From positions 1 through 64,000 of the forward strand of contig CAZCGA010000001.1 in assembly GCA_964498075.1 (NCBI GenBank): 64,000 nucleotides of DNA, in the 5' to 3' direction. This document shows positions 55,024-63,963 of this stretch, one piece after another. This DNA comes from CAZCGA01 sp964498075 (GTDB lineage: Bacteria; Desulfobacterota; Binatia; HRBIN30). Positions within the stretch are counted from its first letter, which is position 1. Each line of letters starts with the position of its first letter. The notes under the pieces were generated by a model. That model did no database searches. It was not told where the DNA came from and was given only the letters and a program-made list of their open reading frames with translations. Position numbers and translations under genes: made by a program.

Positions 55024-55111
55024 GCATATCTCACCCCCTCCCGCCTTGGGATGAATGCGCGCCACGCGCAATCTGGATGCATACCTCCGAGCTGAGGCGT
55101 CAAGCGAGCCT

Positions 55112-55139
55112 ACTTTAGGGGTTTTGCTAGTCGTGTCAA
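55112..55139 (-). promoter_or_regulatory. Promoter of rpsU-cvpA-dnaG
   Basis: TTGACA (55134-55139) and TAAAGT (55112-55117) lie 16 bases apart on the minus strand, giving an RNA start near 55105 and a leader of about 80 bases before rpsU. Confidence 0.55.
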
Positions 55140-55161
55140 GCAGACCGACTGCCGCACCCAC

Positions 55162-55890
55162 CTACCCTTCAACCTGACCGAAGCGCTCCGGAAAATCGCT
55201 GATGATCCCATCGACCCCCTGCCCGACGAGCGCACGCATGGTGTCGACATCGTTGACTGTCCAGGCGACCAGTTGGAGTCCTCGCCCGTGCGCCGCCTGC
55301 ACCAGGTCGGCCGACACCAGCATCCAATGCGGGTGGAGCGACGTCGCATGCAGGTCACCCGTCCATCTCCACGCATCGGCGAAGTCCGACTGCTGCCACA
55401 ACAGCCCAATCCGAGCATCGGCGGCCGCACGGCGCACGGCCGTCAGCGCCGCCGGCTCGAAACAGGAGAGCAACGTCGATCGCAGGAGATCAGTCGCGCG
55501 CAGCTCGCGAATCACCTCAGCCGCCAGCGCCACCCAATCCTCATCCGCAGCCTTCAGCTCTACATTCAGACGCGCTCGGCCGTCCAGCAACCTGATGACC
55601 TCGCCGAGCGTCAACGACGGCTGATCGGCGAACGCGGGGCTGAACCAACGGCCGGCATCGAGCCGCTTGATCGCCGCTAGGTCGCGGTCGCGGACACGTC
55701 CGGTGCCGTTGGTGGTGCGCGTCAGTTCCATGTCGTGGATGACCACGAGCTTCTCGTCGCGGCTCAGTTGCACATCCAACTCGATCATATCGACACCCAG
55801 CTCGACGGCGCGCTCAAACGCGGGGCGCGTGTGCTCGGGGGTGCTTCCCGATGCGCCGCGGTGGGCGATGCGCAACCAGCGATGAACCAC
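55162..55890 (-). CDS. Glycerophosphodiester phosphodiesterase (GDPD family)
   Basis: The 242-residue TIM barrel has the family motif AHRGASGSTPEHTRPAFE near residue 9, GVDMIELDVQLSRD and VVIHDMELTRTTNGTG. The His, Glu, Asp and His that bind metal and act in catalysis are all present. It splits glycerophosphodiesters into glycerol 3-phosphate and an alcohol. There is no signal peptide, so it acts in the cytoplasm. It is divergent from prmA. Confidence 0.9.
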   Translation of the reverse strand: MVHRWLRIAHRGASGSTPEHTRPAFERAVELGVDMIELDVQLSRDEKLVVIHDMELTRTTNGTGRVRDRDLAAIKRLDAGRWFSPAFADQPSLTLGEVIRLLDGRARLNVELKAADEDWVALAAEVIRELRATDLLRSTLLSCFEPAALTAVRRAAADARIGLLWQQSDFADAWRWTGDLHATSLHPHWMLVSADLVQAAHGRGLQLVAWTVNDVDTMRALVGQGVDGIISDFPERFGQVEG

Positions 55891-55990
55891 CCCCGCCAGA
55901 TAGTGAACTCGCCGAGTGCGGTCAAGCGGACTCCCCAGGCCATTCCGCTTCTCGTTGCGGCACCCGCGGGCTCTGTGTCATACGGATACG

Positions 55991-56851
55991 ATGAGTGGAT
56001 TTTGGTTCGAAGTCACGGTCGACGTGCCTCACCCGCACAGCGAAGCCGTCGCAAACTTCCTGATCGAGAGCGGCGCTCCGGGATTGCAGATGGAGGAGGG
56101 AGACGGGACCACGTCGCTGATCGCATACTTCGCCACCGAGCCGGGGCTCGACGGCCTGCGTCGCCTGTGTCGTGACCTCGGTTGCTGGTCTGCAGACGGC
56201 GAGGCGCTGCGGGTGCGACAGGTCGCCGCCGATGACTGGGCGGAGAGCTGGAAGCTACATTTCCCGCCGCAGCTGATTGGCGACACGCTGTACGTCTGCC
56301 CGCCCTGGAACCGCACCGCGCCCCCGGGCCGCATCGCGGTGGTCATCGATCCCGGCATGGCGTTCGGCACCGGTCATCATGCCACAACCCGCGGCTGTCT
56401 CACACTGCTCGAACGCGCCGCGCGTACGCGTGCAATCACGCGCGCACTCGATGTCGGTACGGGCTCGGGCGTACTGGCAATTGCGCTCGCAGAGCTCGGC
56501 GCGGAGGTGTGGGCGGTGGACAACGATCCGATTGCCTGCGGCGCCGCCGCCGCCAACAGCGCGCGCAATGGTGTGACCAACCGCATCCATCTCACCTCGG
56601 ACTGGGGATACATCGCGGGACGGTTTGAGCTCGTGACCGCGAACTTGTTCACGCAGTCCTTGGAAGAATTCGCACCCGAGTTCAGGCGCTTCATGCCCGC
56701 CTGCGGCGGCACCGTGATCTGCTCCGGCATTCTCTGTGAAGAGGAGCATCGCGTGCGCACCGCTTATGAAGCGTGCGGCTTCCGGATGAGCGATCGTTAC
56801 GTAGAAGCTCCGTGGGTCACGCTGGCATTCCGCAACGGACCGGCGTCGTGA
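55991..56851 (+). CDS. prmA: Ribosomal protein L11 methyltransferase PrmA
   Basis: PrmA trimethylates lysines of L11. The 286-residue protein has the N-terminal substrate domain (MSGFWFEVTVDV), the WKLHFPPQLIG and GMAFGTGHHATTR stretches, SAM motif ALDVGTGSGVLAIALAELGA and the catalytic-loop ANLFTQSLEEFAP. The ATG at 55991 matches the family; upstream residues do not. The stop overlaps the rsmE ATG by one base. Confidence 0.92.
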   Translation: MSGFWFEVTVDVPHPHSEAVANFLIESGAPGLQMEEGDGTTSLIAYFATEPGLDGLRRLCRDLGCWSADGEALRVRQVAADDWAESWKLHFPPQLIGDTLYVCPPWNRTAPPGRIAVVIDPGMAFGTGHHATTRGCLTLLERAARTRAITRALDVGTGSGVLAIALAELGAEVWAVDNDPIACGAAAANSARNGVTNRIHLTSDWGYIAGRFELVTANLFTQSLEEFAPEFRRFMPACGGTVICSGILCEEEHRVRTAYEACGFRMSDRYVEAPWVTLAFRNGPAS

Positions 56852-57588
56852 TGCTGCCGCGTTTCTTCGTCAGCTCGGAGATCCTCGCCGGCAGCCGCGC
56901 GATCCTCGGCGGAGCAGAGTTCCACCATTTGCGCGTTCGCAGACTGCAGGTCGGTCACGCGGTCGTCTTGTTCGATGGACTCGGGCGCCAGCGGCAAGGG
57001 ATCGTGGTAGACATCGACAAGCAGCGGGCGCAGATTGATCTGCAGGTTGACCCGTCCGTGCAACGAGAATCGCCGCTGCACCTCGTGCTCGCGCCCGCGC
57101 TGCTCAAGGGCGACAAGCTGGATCTGGTGATCGAAAAGGCCGTCGAGCTGGGCGTGAGCGAGCTGCGGCCGTTCACTTGCGAGCGCAGCATCAGTCAGGC
57201 GTCGGCAGCGCGGCGCGATCGCTGGATTCGGATCGCGCGCGGCGCCGCGAAGCAGTGCCAACGCAGCGTGGTCCCGGACATTGCCGCACCGCTGCCGTTT
57301 GACGAGCTCCTGTCGTCCACCACCGCTGCAGTTCGTCTCCTGTTCTGGGAGCATTGCCCACCAACCGGTCTGGAAGTACCCGCACCGCAACCGCCGACGT
57401 CCGTCTCCGTGCTTGCGGCCGTTGGGCCGGAAGGCGGTTTCACTGCGGCGGAGACCGACCGGGCAATGCGCGCCGGCTTTCGTCTCGTCGGTCTCGGCCC
57501 GCGGATCCTCCGTGCCGAGACCGCTGCGATAGCGGCGGTAACCCTCTGCCAGTTCTTGTGGGGTGATCTCGGCCGCGGCCCCGGCTGA
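56851..57588 (+). CDS. rsmE: 16S rRNA (uracil1498-N3)-methyltransferase RsmE
   Basis: The 245-residue SPOUT-class protein starts MLPRFFVSSEIL and has the N-terminal PUA-like part, then LAPALLKGDKLDLVIEKAVELGVSEL split over residues 83-110, the AVGPEGGFTAAE SAM loop and the GLGPRILRAETAAIAA knot end. Coupled to prmA by TGATG, as in many bacteria. Confidence 0.93.
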   Translation: MLPRFFVSSEILAGSRAILGGAEFHHLRVRRLQVGHAVVLFDGLGRQRQGIVVDIDKQRAQIDLQVDPSVQRESPLHLVLAPALLKGDKLDLVIEKAVELGVSELRPFTCERSISQASAARRDRWIRIARGAAKQCQRSVVPDIAAPLPFDELLSSTTAAVRLLFWEHCPPTGLEVPAPQPPTSVSVLAAVGPEGGFTAAETDRAMRAGFRLVGLGPRILRAETAAIAAVTLCQFLWGDLGRGPG

Positions 57589-57665
57589 TCCTGCTCGGTA
57601 CGATCAGCAGCTTCGGGCCGCACGCGCTTGCAGCAACCACGTCGCCTCCGTAGCATGCACACACC

Positions 57666-58637
57666 ATGGCTGACCGCTTCCTCTTCATCATGGATCCGAT
57701 CGAGGACATCCTCCCCGACAAGGACACTACGTTCATGCTCATGCTCGAGAGCCAGGCGCGGCAGCGCTCCCTGTATTACTGCGGCATCGGTGATCTGTTC
57801 GTGAGCAGCGCTCGACCCTACGCGCGCGTCCGGCGCGCACAGGTGATGCGCGGCGTCCCGCACTACGCGCTCTTCGAGGAACGCACCGAGTCGCTCCACT
57901 GGTTCGAGGCCATCTTCATGCGCAAGGATCCGCCGGTGGACAGGGGCTACCTGTTCGCAACCCAGGTCCTGAGCCTCGTTGATCCGTCGTCGACGTCAAT
58001 CCTGAATGAGCCGTCGGGTCTACGCAATGCCAATGAGAAGCTCTACGCGCTCAACTTTCCCGAGGTGATCCCACCGAGCATCGTCACCTGTGACATCAAC
58101 CGTCTCAAAGCGTTCCTGAACGATCTCGGCGGCGAGATGATCGTCAAGCCACTCGACGGCTGCGGCGGCGCCGGGGTCTTTCACCTGCACCGAAACGACC
58201 GCAACCTCAACTCCATCCTGGAGATGTCGACGGAGAACGGCCGGCGGCCGATCATGGGCCAACGCTACTTGCCGGAGATTCGCCAGGGCGACAAGCGACT
58301 CATCCTTCTCAACGGGGAGCCGCTTGGGGCGGTGCTGCGCGTGCCGCGTGACGACGAGCACCGCGGCAACATCCACGTCGGCGGCACGTGTCTCAAAGCG
58401 GAGATCAACCCGCGCGACCGGGCCATCGCCGCGCGCCTGGCCCCTCGCCTGCGTCAGGACGGCTTGTACTTCGTCGGCCTCGACGTCATCGGCGACTACC
58501 TCACGGAGGTCAACGTCACCAGTCCCACCGGCGTGCAGGAAATCAACGCCCTCAGCGGGGTACAGCTCGAGTCCCAGGTCATCGACTTCACCGAGCAGCT
58601 CTGCCGCACGCGGCGATCGAGCCACGCAGCACCCTGA
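57666..58637 (+). CDS. gshB: Glutathione synthetase
   Basis: GshB joins glycine to gamma-glutamylcysteine using ATP. The 323-residue ATP-grasp protein begins MADRFLFIMDPIEDILPDKD and has MIVKPLDGCGGAGVF, QRYLPEIRQGDKRLILLNGEP and FVGLDVIGDYLTEVNVTSPTG, all family blocks. gshA is not in the window. It begins 77 bases after rsmE. Confidence 0.94.
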   Translation: MADRFLFIMDPIEDILPDKDTTFMLMLESQARQRSLYYCGIGDLFVSSARPYARVRRAQVMRGVPHYALFEERTESLHWFEAIFMRKDPPVDRGYLFATQVLSLVDPSSTSILNEPSGLRNANEKLYALNFPEVIPPSIVTCDINRLKAFLNDLGGEMIVKPLDGCGGAGVFHLHRNDRNLNSILEMSTENGRRPIMGQRYLPEIRQGDKRLILLNGEPLGAVLRVPRDDEHRGNIHVGGTCLKAEINPRDRAIAARLAPRLRQDGLYFVGLDVIGDYLTEVNVTSPTGVQEINALSGVQLESQVIDFTEQLCRTRRSSHAAP

Positions 58638-58674
58638 TCGAGCAGCCTGGTAGGCGCGTCAGCCCCACGTGGCT

Positions 58675-58706
58675 GAAAAAAAACGGGGCGCCTTTCGGCA
58701 CCCCGC
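58675..58706 (-). terminator. Intrinsic terminator after the secreted paralogue cluster
   Basis: On the minus strand CGGGGTGCCGAAAGGCGCCCCG forms a strong hairpin followed by eight T. It lies 27 bases after the stop of the last paralogue and converges on gshB. Confidence 0.9.
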
Positions 58707-58733
58707 TGGTGAAACCGCTTCAGCTACAGAACT

Positions 58734-59963
58734 CTAGGGAATCGTGATCAGGTCCTGCGTCGCTCTGTTTCCTTGCTGATGCAGGTTGAACGCCGCGCTG
58801 CGCGTATTCCCGTTAGCGTGTGTCTCGATGGCGATGCCAACCATGCCGCTCGGAATGCTCGCCTGTGGGGGAGGCATTGCCACCCCGATCGGGTTCATAC
58901 GCGTCTGCCCGGTCAGCGTACCGGCGACACTCACGTTGAAGATCGAGCGCGAGCACTGCGCTCGATCGAGCTTACAGAGCCGCTCTTCCAGGAAGCACTT
59001 GACCGTGTTGCTGGTGGAGAAACGCTGCTCGAACTCGTTGAATACGAGGTACTGAACAACCGCCGCGCCCGGAATCTGCCGCAGCAAATCCTCGGAGCAA
59101 GGGACCAGTACGAGGGTCGTAGTGATCTCACTATCGCTGCCCGGCACGGGGTCGTGCGCGTCATCGAAGAAGTGGTTCAGGATGAGGATGTTCGGACAAC
59201 CTTCGTACTCGCCGGTGTCGCCGGGACCGAGGGTCAGCTCCGGTCCTTGAATCTGCGCGCCGGGCGTTCCAGTGGCCTGAATGCCAATGGCGTTGTAGCT
59301 GGCGACATCAAGATTCCCGCTGTTCGCCGTCTCGATGAGTGCTTCACCCTTCAGCACGTTGTTGACGATCGGGTTGCCGTTCGCATCGACCGCGATGCAC
59401 TTGAGCTCTCCCACGAATCGACTCTCGGACACGGGCGGAACACGGGTACCGGCATTGCTCTTGGTGCACTTGCCGCCTGGAAAGCCCTTGCAGTCGTCAT
59501 CGACCGAGCACTTCTTGAACGGATTCCGTTCGCACACACCGTTGCCGAGCGGCAGGTCGTCGTCGGCGAAACCGTCGCTCGCCTTCCACTGAATTGGCTG
59601 CCCCGGCGTCATGATAATGTGGAAGTCTGTCTCCGCCCATCCTGGCCTGCACTCACCACACGAGGCTCCCGAGCAGCAATCGCTCGAGTCAGAGCATATA
59701 TCGCCCTCATTCGCGCCGAAGCAGTGGGAGTTTGCGTCGACGTAGAAGCAATGCAAGTACGCCGGACTCGAAGAGGTATTGGTCAGCCGAACGACCGTAT
59801 CGAGTCCAGAGTCAACCTTGATCAACGGATATATCACCAACGCCGCCGGCTTGTCCGACTCCGGCAGGACTTCCGTCGCAACATCCGCCCGCACCTGCCC
59901 ACCGGAAAGAGCGAGTGCCGTTGCAATCGCCGCCGTCCAGCCTGCCCATCGCACCTGTCCCAT
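58734..59963 (-). CDS. Secreted cysteine-rich protein, B-type paralogue, second copy
   Basis: I recognise no named family. The 409-residue product starts at 59963 behind AAAGGAGATCAATC with a signal peptide ending near GGQVRA. It shares a set of blocks with the three proteins upstream: RLTNTSSSPAYLHCFYVD, PVSESRFVGELKCIAVD, GCPNILILNHFFDDA, LVPCSEDLLRQ, YLVFNEFEQRFSTS, SVAGTLTGQTR and a final DLITIP. Cysteines at block positions are conserved, so disulfides are likely. An extra cysteine-rich insert (SDSSDCCSGASCGECRPG) follows the first block. With the gene at 61398 it forms the B subtype (GTLTGQTR motif). It follows the A-type gene by 55 bases and precedes a strong terminator. Confidence 0.75.
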   Translation of the reverse strand: MGQVRWAGWTAAIATALALSGGQVRADVATEVLPESDKPAALVIYPLIKVDSGLDTVVRLTNTSSSPAYLHCFYVDANSHCFGANEGDICSDSSDCCSGASCGECRPGWAETDFHIIMTPGQPIQWKASDGFADDDLPLGNGVCERNPFKKCSVDDDCKGFPGGKCTKSNAGTRVPPVSESRFVGELKCIAVDANGNPIVNNVLKGEALIETANSGNLDVASYNAIGIQATGTPGAQIQGPELTLGPGDTGEYEGCPNILILNHFFDDAHDPVPGSDSEITTTLVLVPCSEDLLRQIPGAAVVQYLVFNEFEQRFSTSNTVKCFLEERLCKLDRAQCSRSIFNVSVAGTLTGQTRMNPIGVAMPPPQASIPSGMVGIAIETHANGNTRSAAFNLHQQGNRATQDLITIP

Positions 59964-60018
59964 GATTGATCTCCTTTCCGCCTTCCTTGGACGCCGCGTC
60001 ATCAGCACAGCCTACCGT

Positions 60019-61269
60019 CTACTGTGGTGGATGGATCTGATCGTCCGGGATTGTGAACACGTCGGCCACGGCGTTTGGATCTGTCGGGCTTGTGCGGTCC
60101 TGGAAGCTGGTGTGCGCGTTCTGCGCGTTTCTGGCCACCAGGGTCGTGGTTGTGTGTTCTATCGTAAAGGTCGTGGTGTGTGTCTCCTCGAGGACGGCAA
60201 AAACACCCCGCGGGGTGCCGACCCCAGGGCGCATCTTCGTCACCAGTACAGCGCCGCCCACCTTATCGTGACCGAAGACGGGGTTCACATCCGTGAGCGT
60301 AAATGACCCGAAGCAGCCGATGGTCGTCGAAGCGGAGAACGTTTGCTCGAACTCGTTGGTGATCTGGAACTGCAACAGAGTGGGCGGGAACACCTGGTTC
60401 TCGAGGTCTTCGGTGCACGGGACAACCGTGAGGTTGGTCGTCACGGAGGAGGTGCAAGACGTCGCTGCCTCGCAGAACCCCTGCTGCTCGACGACAGGGT
60501 CTGGAGCGCCGATGGAGGGGCTATCGAGGATCCAGGTCTGCGGGCAACCTTCATACTCTTTGCCGGACGTGCTGCCCGCGCACGTGCCGTCGCCGATGCA
60601 GAGAACGCCATCCATATTGTTGTTGTCGAACCCCTTCAGACCGATCGCGTTGTACTTCGATACGTCGCCGCTGGCTTTGTCTTCAAGCGTGGCTTCGCCC
60701 TTCAGTGCGTTCCCTCCGACTGGCGCACCGGTCTCGTCCGTCTCGATGCATTTCAGCTCGCCGACGAAGTCGTCGACAACGGGCGGGACAAAGCCTGGGT
60801 CCGCACCGGCGTCGCAACAGTCAGCCGGAGTGGAGTTCGTCGCCGTGGGATTACCGGTCGTACTGGGATCGCAGTTCTTGTCCGAGTTCGTCGCCGATCC
60901 GCGACAGGTCGCTTCTCCCGGAAAGTCCTTGCGTCCTTTCGACACGACCCAGTGAGTGGGCTGCTGTTTGGTCAGCCAGATGTCGAAATCGGTCTCGACA
61001 CACAAGGGCGGGTTCGCCTGGCTTGGTGGCAAGTCCGGATTCGTGAGTGCTCCGTTCACGTAGAAGCAGTGCGCGTGCCTCATGTTGTTGGAGGTATTGG
61101 TAATCTGAATGATCGTGTCGCGTGTCCCGTCGGCGATCACCTTCGGAAACACTAGAATCGACGCGCTCTGCTCTGTGGTGACAGCAGCTATAGCCGGCTT
61201 GGCTACCACTCCCAGCCCGACCAGCGCTGCCAGTCCCATGAGCCCAACTAGCCCTCGCTGCCTACGCAT
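60019..61269 (-). CDS. Secreted cysteine-rich protein, A-type paralogue, second copy
   Basis: The 416-residue product starts at 61269 behind GGAGGAGGGTA; the frame is open further 5' but that part lies across the promoter. The signal peptide (MRRQRGLVGLMGLAALVGLG to about AIAA) is followed by the shared blocks SILVFPKVIADGTRDTIIQ, HAHCFYVNG, DFDIWLTKQQPTHWVVSKGR, FVGELKCIETDETG, KYNAIGLKG and VVPCTEDLENQ. The subtype differs from B by the LTKQQPTHW motif and by lacking GTLTGQTR. Function unknown. It has its own consensus promoter. Confidence 0.75.
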   Translation of the reverse strand: MRRQRGLVGLMGLAALVGLGVVAKPAIAAVTTEQSASILVFPKVIADGTRDTIIQITNTSNNMRHAHCFYVNGALTNPDLPPSQANPPLCVETDFDIWLTKQQPTHWVVSKGRKDFPGEATCRGSATNSDKNCDPSTTGNPTATNSTPADCCDAGADPGFVPPVVDDFVGELKCIETDETGAPVGGNALKGEATLEDKASGDVSKYNAIGLKGFDNNNMDGVLCIGDGTCAGSTSGKEYEGCPQTWILDSPSIGAPDPVVEQQGFCEAATSCTSSVTTNLTVVPCTEDLENQVFPPTLLQFQITNEFEQTFSASTTIGCFGSFTLTDVNPVFGHDKVGGAVLVTKMRPGVGTPRGVFAVLEETHTTTFTIEHTTTTLVARNAQNAHTSFQDRTSPTDPNAVADVFTIPDDQIHPPQ

Positions 61270-61336
61270 TACCCTCCTCCTTTCGATCACGCCGCACCGA
61301 GTTCGCCCAAGCGAACCCACTCGATCAAGTGTCGGC

Positions 61337-61365
61337 CTTATATCCGTGGGGTGCAAAGTTGTCAA
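61337..61365 (-). promoter_or_regulatory. Promoter of the second A-B cassette
   Basis: TTGACA (61360-61365), a 17-base spacer and TATAAG (61337-61342) precede the A gene at 61269. An 11-mer TTTGACTTGAC overlaps the -35 (61361-61371) and also occurs above the other cassette's promoter. Confidence 0.75.
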
Positions 61366-61397
61366 GTCAAAAGGCCCTTTTTTTCCCACCCTTGCCC

Positions 61398-62660
61398 TCA
61401 GGGTAGATAGATGAAATCGCTCTGCGGACGACCGCCCTGAAAATGGAGGTTCACTGCGGCCGTCCCACCGCCATCGCGGAATTCCTCCGCCACGCCCAGG
61501 AGCGTGTGACCGTGCTTCTTGTCGTCATCCGCCACGCCGCGGATGCGGGTCTGACCGGTGAGTGTGCCAGCCACTGCAGCGCTGAAGATCGACCGATCAG
61601 GGCTGCGGGTCTCGATGTTCGATATCTTCAGCTCCTCGAAGCAAGTAATACGGCGGCTCGTCGAGAACCGCTGCTCGAACTCGTTGAACACCAGAAATTG
61701 AACCGGCGTGGTGATCGGCACCTGCGTGAGAAAGTCCTCCGAGCACGGCACCAACGTGAGATGGGTCGTGATGCGTCGCGGCGCCGGCGCGGCGACCGGA
61801 TCTTCGGCACCGTCGAAGAAGTGATCGAGGATGAGAATGTTCGGACAGCCACTGTACTCGGCGGAGCAGTGACCGCCAACACACTTCGACGCCTCGTCGC
61901 ACGAGGTTCCGGGATTCGATCCGCCCAGGCAGACGCCGCCGCCGAGGACGAGGATGCTGTCGCCATTGTTGGTTCCGGGAATCGCCGGGATCCCGATCGC
62001 GTTATACGCTTCGACGTCGATCGACGTCTTACTGGTGCGCACGATCTCCGCCTCGCCCTTCAGATCGTTACGTTCGACCGGCACAAGGTTCTCATCCACG
62101 GCGATGCACTTCAGCTCGCCGATGAACGGATCTTCCGAAACACCGGGAATCCCGCTGCCCGTGTTGCTCTGCCCGTTCTGACCGGGGTGTTCGTCATCCA
62201 ACGGCAGGCACGGGAGGCTTGGGTCGTCGCTGTTTTCGCACAACGTCGCACCCAGCGATGCGAGCCACGCGATCGGCTGGCGGGCGGTAATGTGCACGAT
62301 GAAGTCAGTCTCTACCCACTGGGCCTGACACGTACCGACGCAGGGCGTGGCCGCACGCGGTAAACAGCTGCCCGAGGTGTTGCTGCAGTGCGGTGTGGCG
62401 TTCACGTAGAAGCACTGCATGGTGATCTCCCGATTCGAGGTATTGCTCACCCGGATCAACGTGTCGATCTGCACGGGAGGGGTGATCTCCGGTTTGGTCA
62501 CGTCGACCAAGATTTTCGGGAACACGAGGATCGCTGCCCCCTGATCGGAGGTGACGTCGGCGCGCGCCCGCCGTGGAGACATTGCCACGCACAGCATCAG
62601 CGCAGCGCACCACAGCACCGTCCACACCATCATCCGGGCCTGCGCAGCGTGCTGCCTCAT
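61398..62660 (-). CDS. Secreted cysteine-rich protein, B-type paralogue, first copy
   Basis: The 420-residue product has a signal peptide (MVWTVLWCAALMLCVAMS, cleavage near RARA) and the shared blocks AAILVFPKILVD, MQCFYVNA, DPFIGELKCIAVDE, GCPNILILDHFFDGAEDP, LVPCSEDFLTQVP, QFLVFNEFEQRFSTS and VAGTLTGQTRIRG. It belongs with the gene at 58734. Its start codon overlaps the stop of the A-type gene by one base, so the two are translationally coupled. Function unknown. Confidence 0.75.
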   Translation of the reverse strand: MRQHAAQARMMVWTVLWCAALMLCVAMSPRRARADVTSDQGAAILVFPKILVDVTKPEITPPVQIDTLIRVSNTSNREITMQCFYVNATPHCSNTSGSCLPRAATPCVGTCQAQWVETDFIVHITARQPIAWLASLGATLCENSDDPSLPCLPLDDEHPGQNGQSNTGSGIPGVSEDPFIGELKCIAVDENLVPVERNDLKGEAEIVRTSKTSIDVEAYNAIGIPAIPGTNNGDSILVLGGGVCLGGSNPGTSCDEASKCVGGHCSAEYSGCPNILILDHFFDGAEDPVAAPAPRRITTHLTLVPCSEDFLTQVPITTPVQFLVFNEFEQRFSTSRRITCFEELKISNIETRSPDRSIFSAAVAGTLTGQTRIRGVADDDKKHGHTLLGVAEEFRDGGGTAAVNLHFQGGRPQSDFIYLP

Positions 62661-63787
62661 TAGAAGATGACCCCGGGGACGGTGATGACATCATTGTTCT
62701 TCCGCTCGCCTTCGCCGTGGAGGTTCAGCGCCGCACGGCTCGACAAGCCTCCCGGCTGCTGGTGAAACTCCTCGACCACACCAACGAACCCGGGCTGATC
62801 ATCCGTGGCCGCGCTCATGCGCGTCTGCACGAACCGCGTCCCGAGGCTGTCGATGTCTGGGAACGGGCTCCCCAAGATGCCCCCGAGGGTGAAGTTGGCC
62901 CAGCACGTGACCGTCGTGCTCGTCGAGAGGAGCTCCTCGAACTCGTTGATCATCAGGAACTGGACGGTGATTTGCGCCGGTGCCTGCCCCTCGAAGTCCT
63001 CACTGCACGGCACCAGCGTCACTTCGGTCACCACCGGCCCAGGTCCGTTTCCAACTGAATCGATCACCGGGTCGGTCGCCTTCGCAGCAAAGTGATTGAG
63101 GATGACGGTCTGGGGACAGCCATTGTACTCCGGCCCATTCGGGCAGCGGGAGCTCTCACCGCCGCCCAGGCACAAGGTGTTGTCGCCATTGTTGGAGAAC
63201 GTATCGGTGTTCAAGCCGAGCACGCCGACGGCGTTGTACTTGCTGGCGTCGCCGTTGTTCGTCGCAACGATTGTGGCCTCGCCCTTGAGATGATTGCCGC
63301 TCACTGGTGCCCCGGTATCGTCGACCTCGATACACTTCAGCTCACCGACGAACGGATCCGAGACGGGCGGGACCGTGTTCGGGTCAAACCCCGCCCCCGA
63401 GCAGGCGTGAAAAGTTCGACTGCAGGTGGGATCGTTCTGGATGCGCCGTCCGTCGGATACGACCCAATGCGTCGGCTGTTGCTTGGTCAGGAAGATGTCG
63501 AAGTCCACCTCCTGCCACCAGGGCGGGTTCGTCGGCCCAAGCGGCTGCGTTGGATCCTGCGGCGCTGCGTTGACGTAGAAACAATGCGCATAGACCACCG
63601 AGTTGAACGTGTTCGAGATCTGGATGATGGTGTCGACGGGAGTCCCGGTGAGGAGACCAGTGGAGTCGAACTGCACCTTCGGAAAGATCAGGATCGAGCT
63701 GCCGCGCTCGGTGGTGATGTCGGCGTGCGCCGCGCCAATACCAATGGTGAGCACCAGGAAGATCGCCACACCCCGATGCCAAATCAT
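62660..63787 (-). CDS. Secreted cysteine-rich protein, A-type paralogue, first copy
   Basis: I take the ATG at 63787, which gives a clean signal peptide (MIWHRGVAIFLVLTIGIGAA, cleavage after HA) and 375 residues; ATGs at 63829 and 63832 are possible. Shared blocks are SSILIFPKVQFD, HCFYVNAAP, DFDIFLTKQQPTHWVVSDGR, PFVGELKCIEVDDTG, KYNAVGVLG, GCPQTVILNHF, LVPCSEDFEGQ and NEFEELLSTSTTVTC. The LTKQQPTHW motif places it with the gene at 60019. Function unknown. Confidence 0.75.
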   Translation of the reverse strand: MIWHRGVAIFLVLTIGIGAAHADITTERGSSILIFPKVQFDSTGLLTGTPVDTIIQISNTFNSVVYAHCFYVNAAPQDPTQPLGPTNPPWWQEVDFDIFLTKQQPTHWVVSDGRRIQNDPTCSRTFHACSGAGFDPNTVPPVSDPFVGELKCIEVDDTGAPVSGNHLKGEATIVATNNGDASKYNAVGVLGLNTDTFSNNGDNTLCLGGGESSRCPNGPEYNGCPQTVILNHFAAKATDPVIDSVGNGPGPVVTEVTLVPCSEDFEGQAPAQITVQFLMINEFEELLSTSTTVTCWANFTLGGILGSPFPDIDSLGTRFVQTRMSAATDDQPGFVGVVEEFHQQPGGLSSRAALNLHGEGERKNNDVITVPGVIF

Positions 63788-63934
63788 CCCGCTCGCACTC
63801 CCAATCTTTCCCGCGCTCCTCGATCGCATCATCACGCCGGGAATATCTGGCCCGGGCTTTCCCCGGCCGCACACACCCACTTGCGAGGCCACGCCGCACG
63901 TAGCCCGCCACACGTGGCACGCCACGAGTGCGCC

Positions 63935-63963
63935 CTTATAAACTCCCCCGCCCGGAGTGTCAA
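63935..63963 (-). promoter_or_regulatory. Promoter of the first A-B cassette
   Basis: TTGACA (63958-63963), a 17-base spacer and TATAAG (63935-63940) lie upstream of the A gene. The 11-mer TTTGACTTGAC sits at 63969-63979, just above the -35. The leader would be about 140 bases if the ATG at 63787 is used. Confidence 0.75.
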
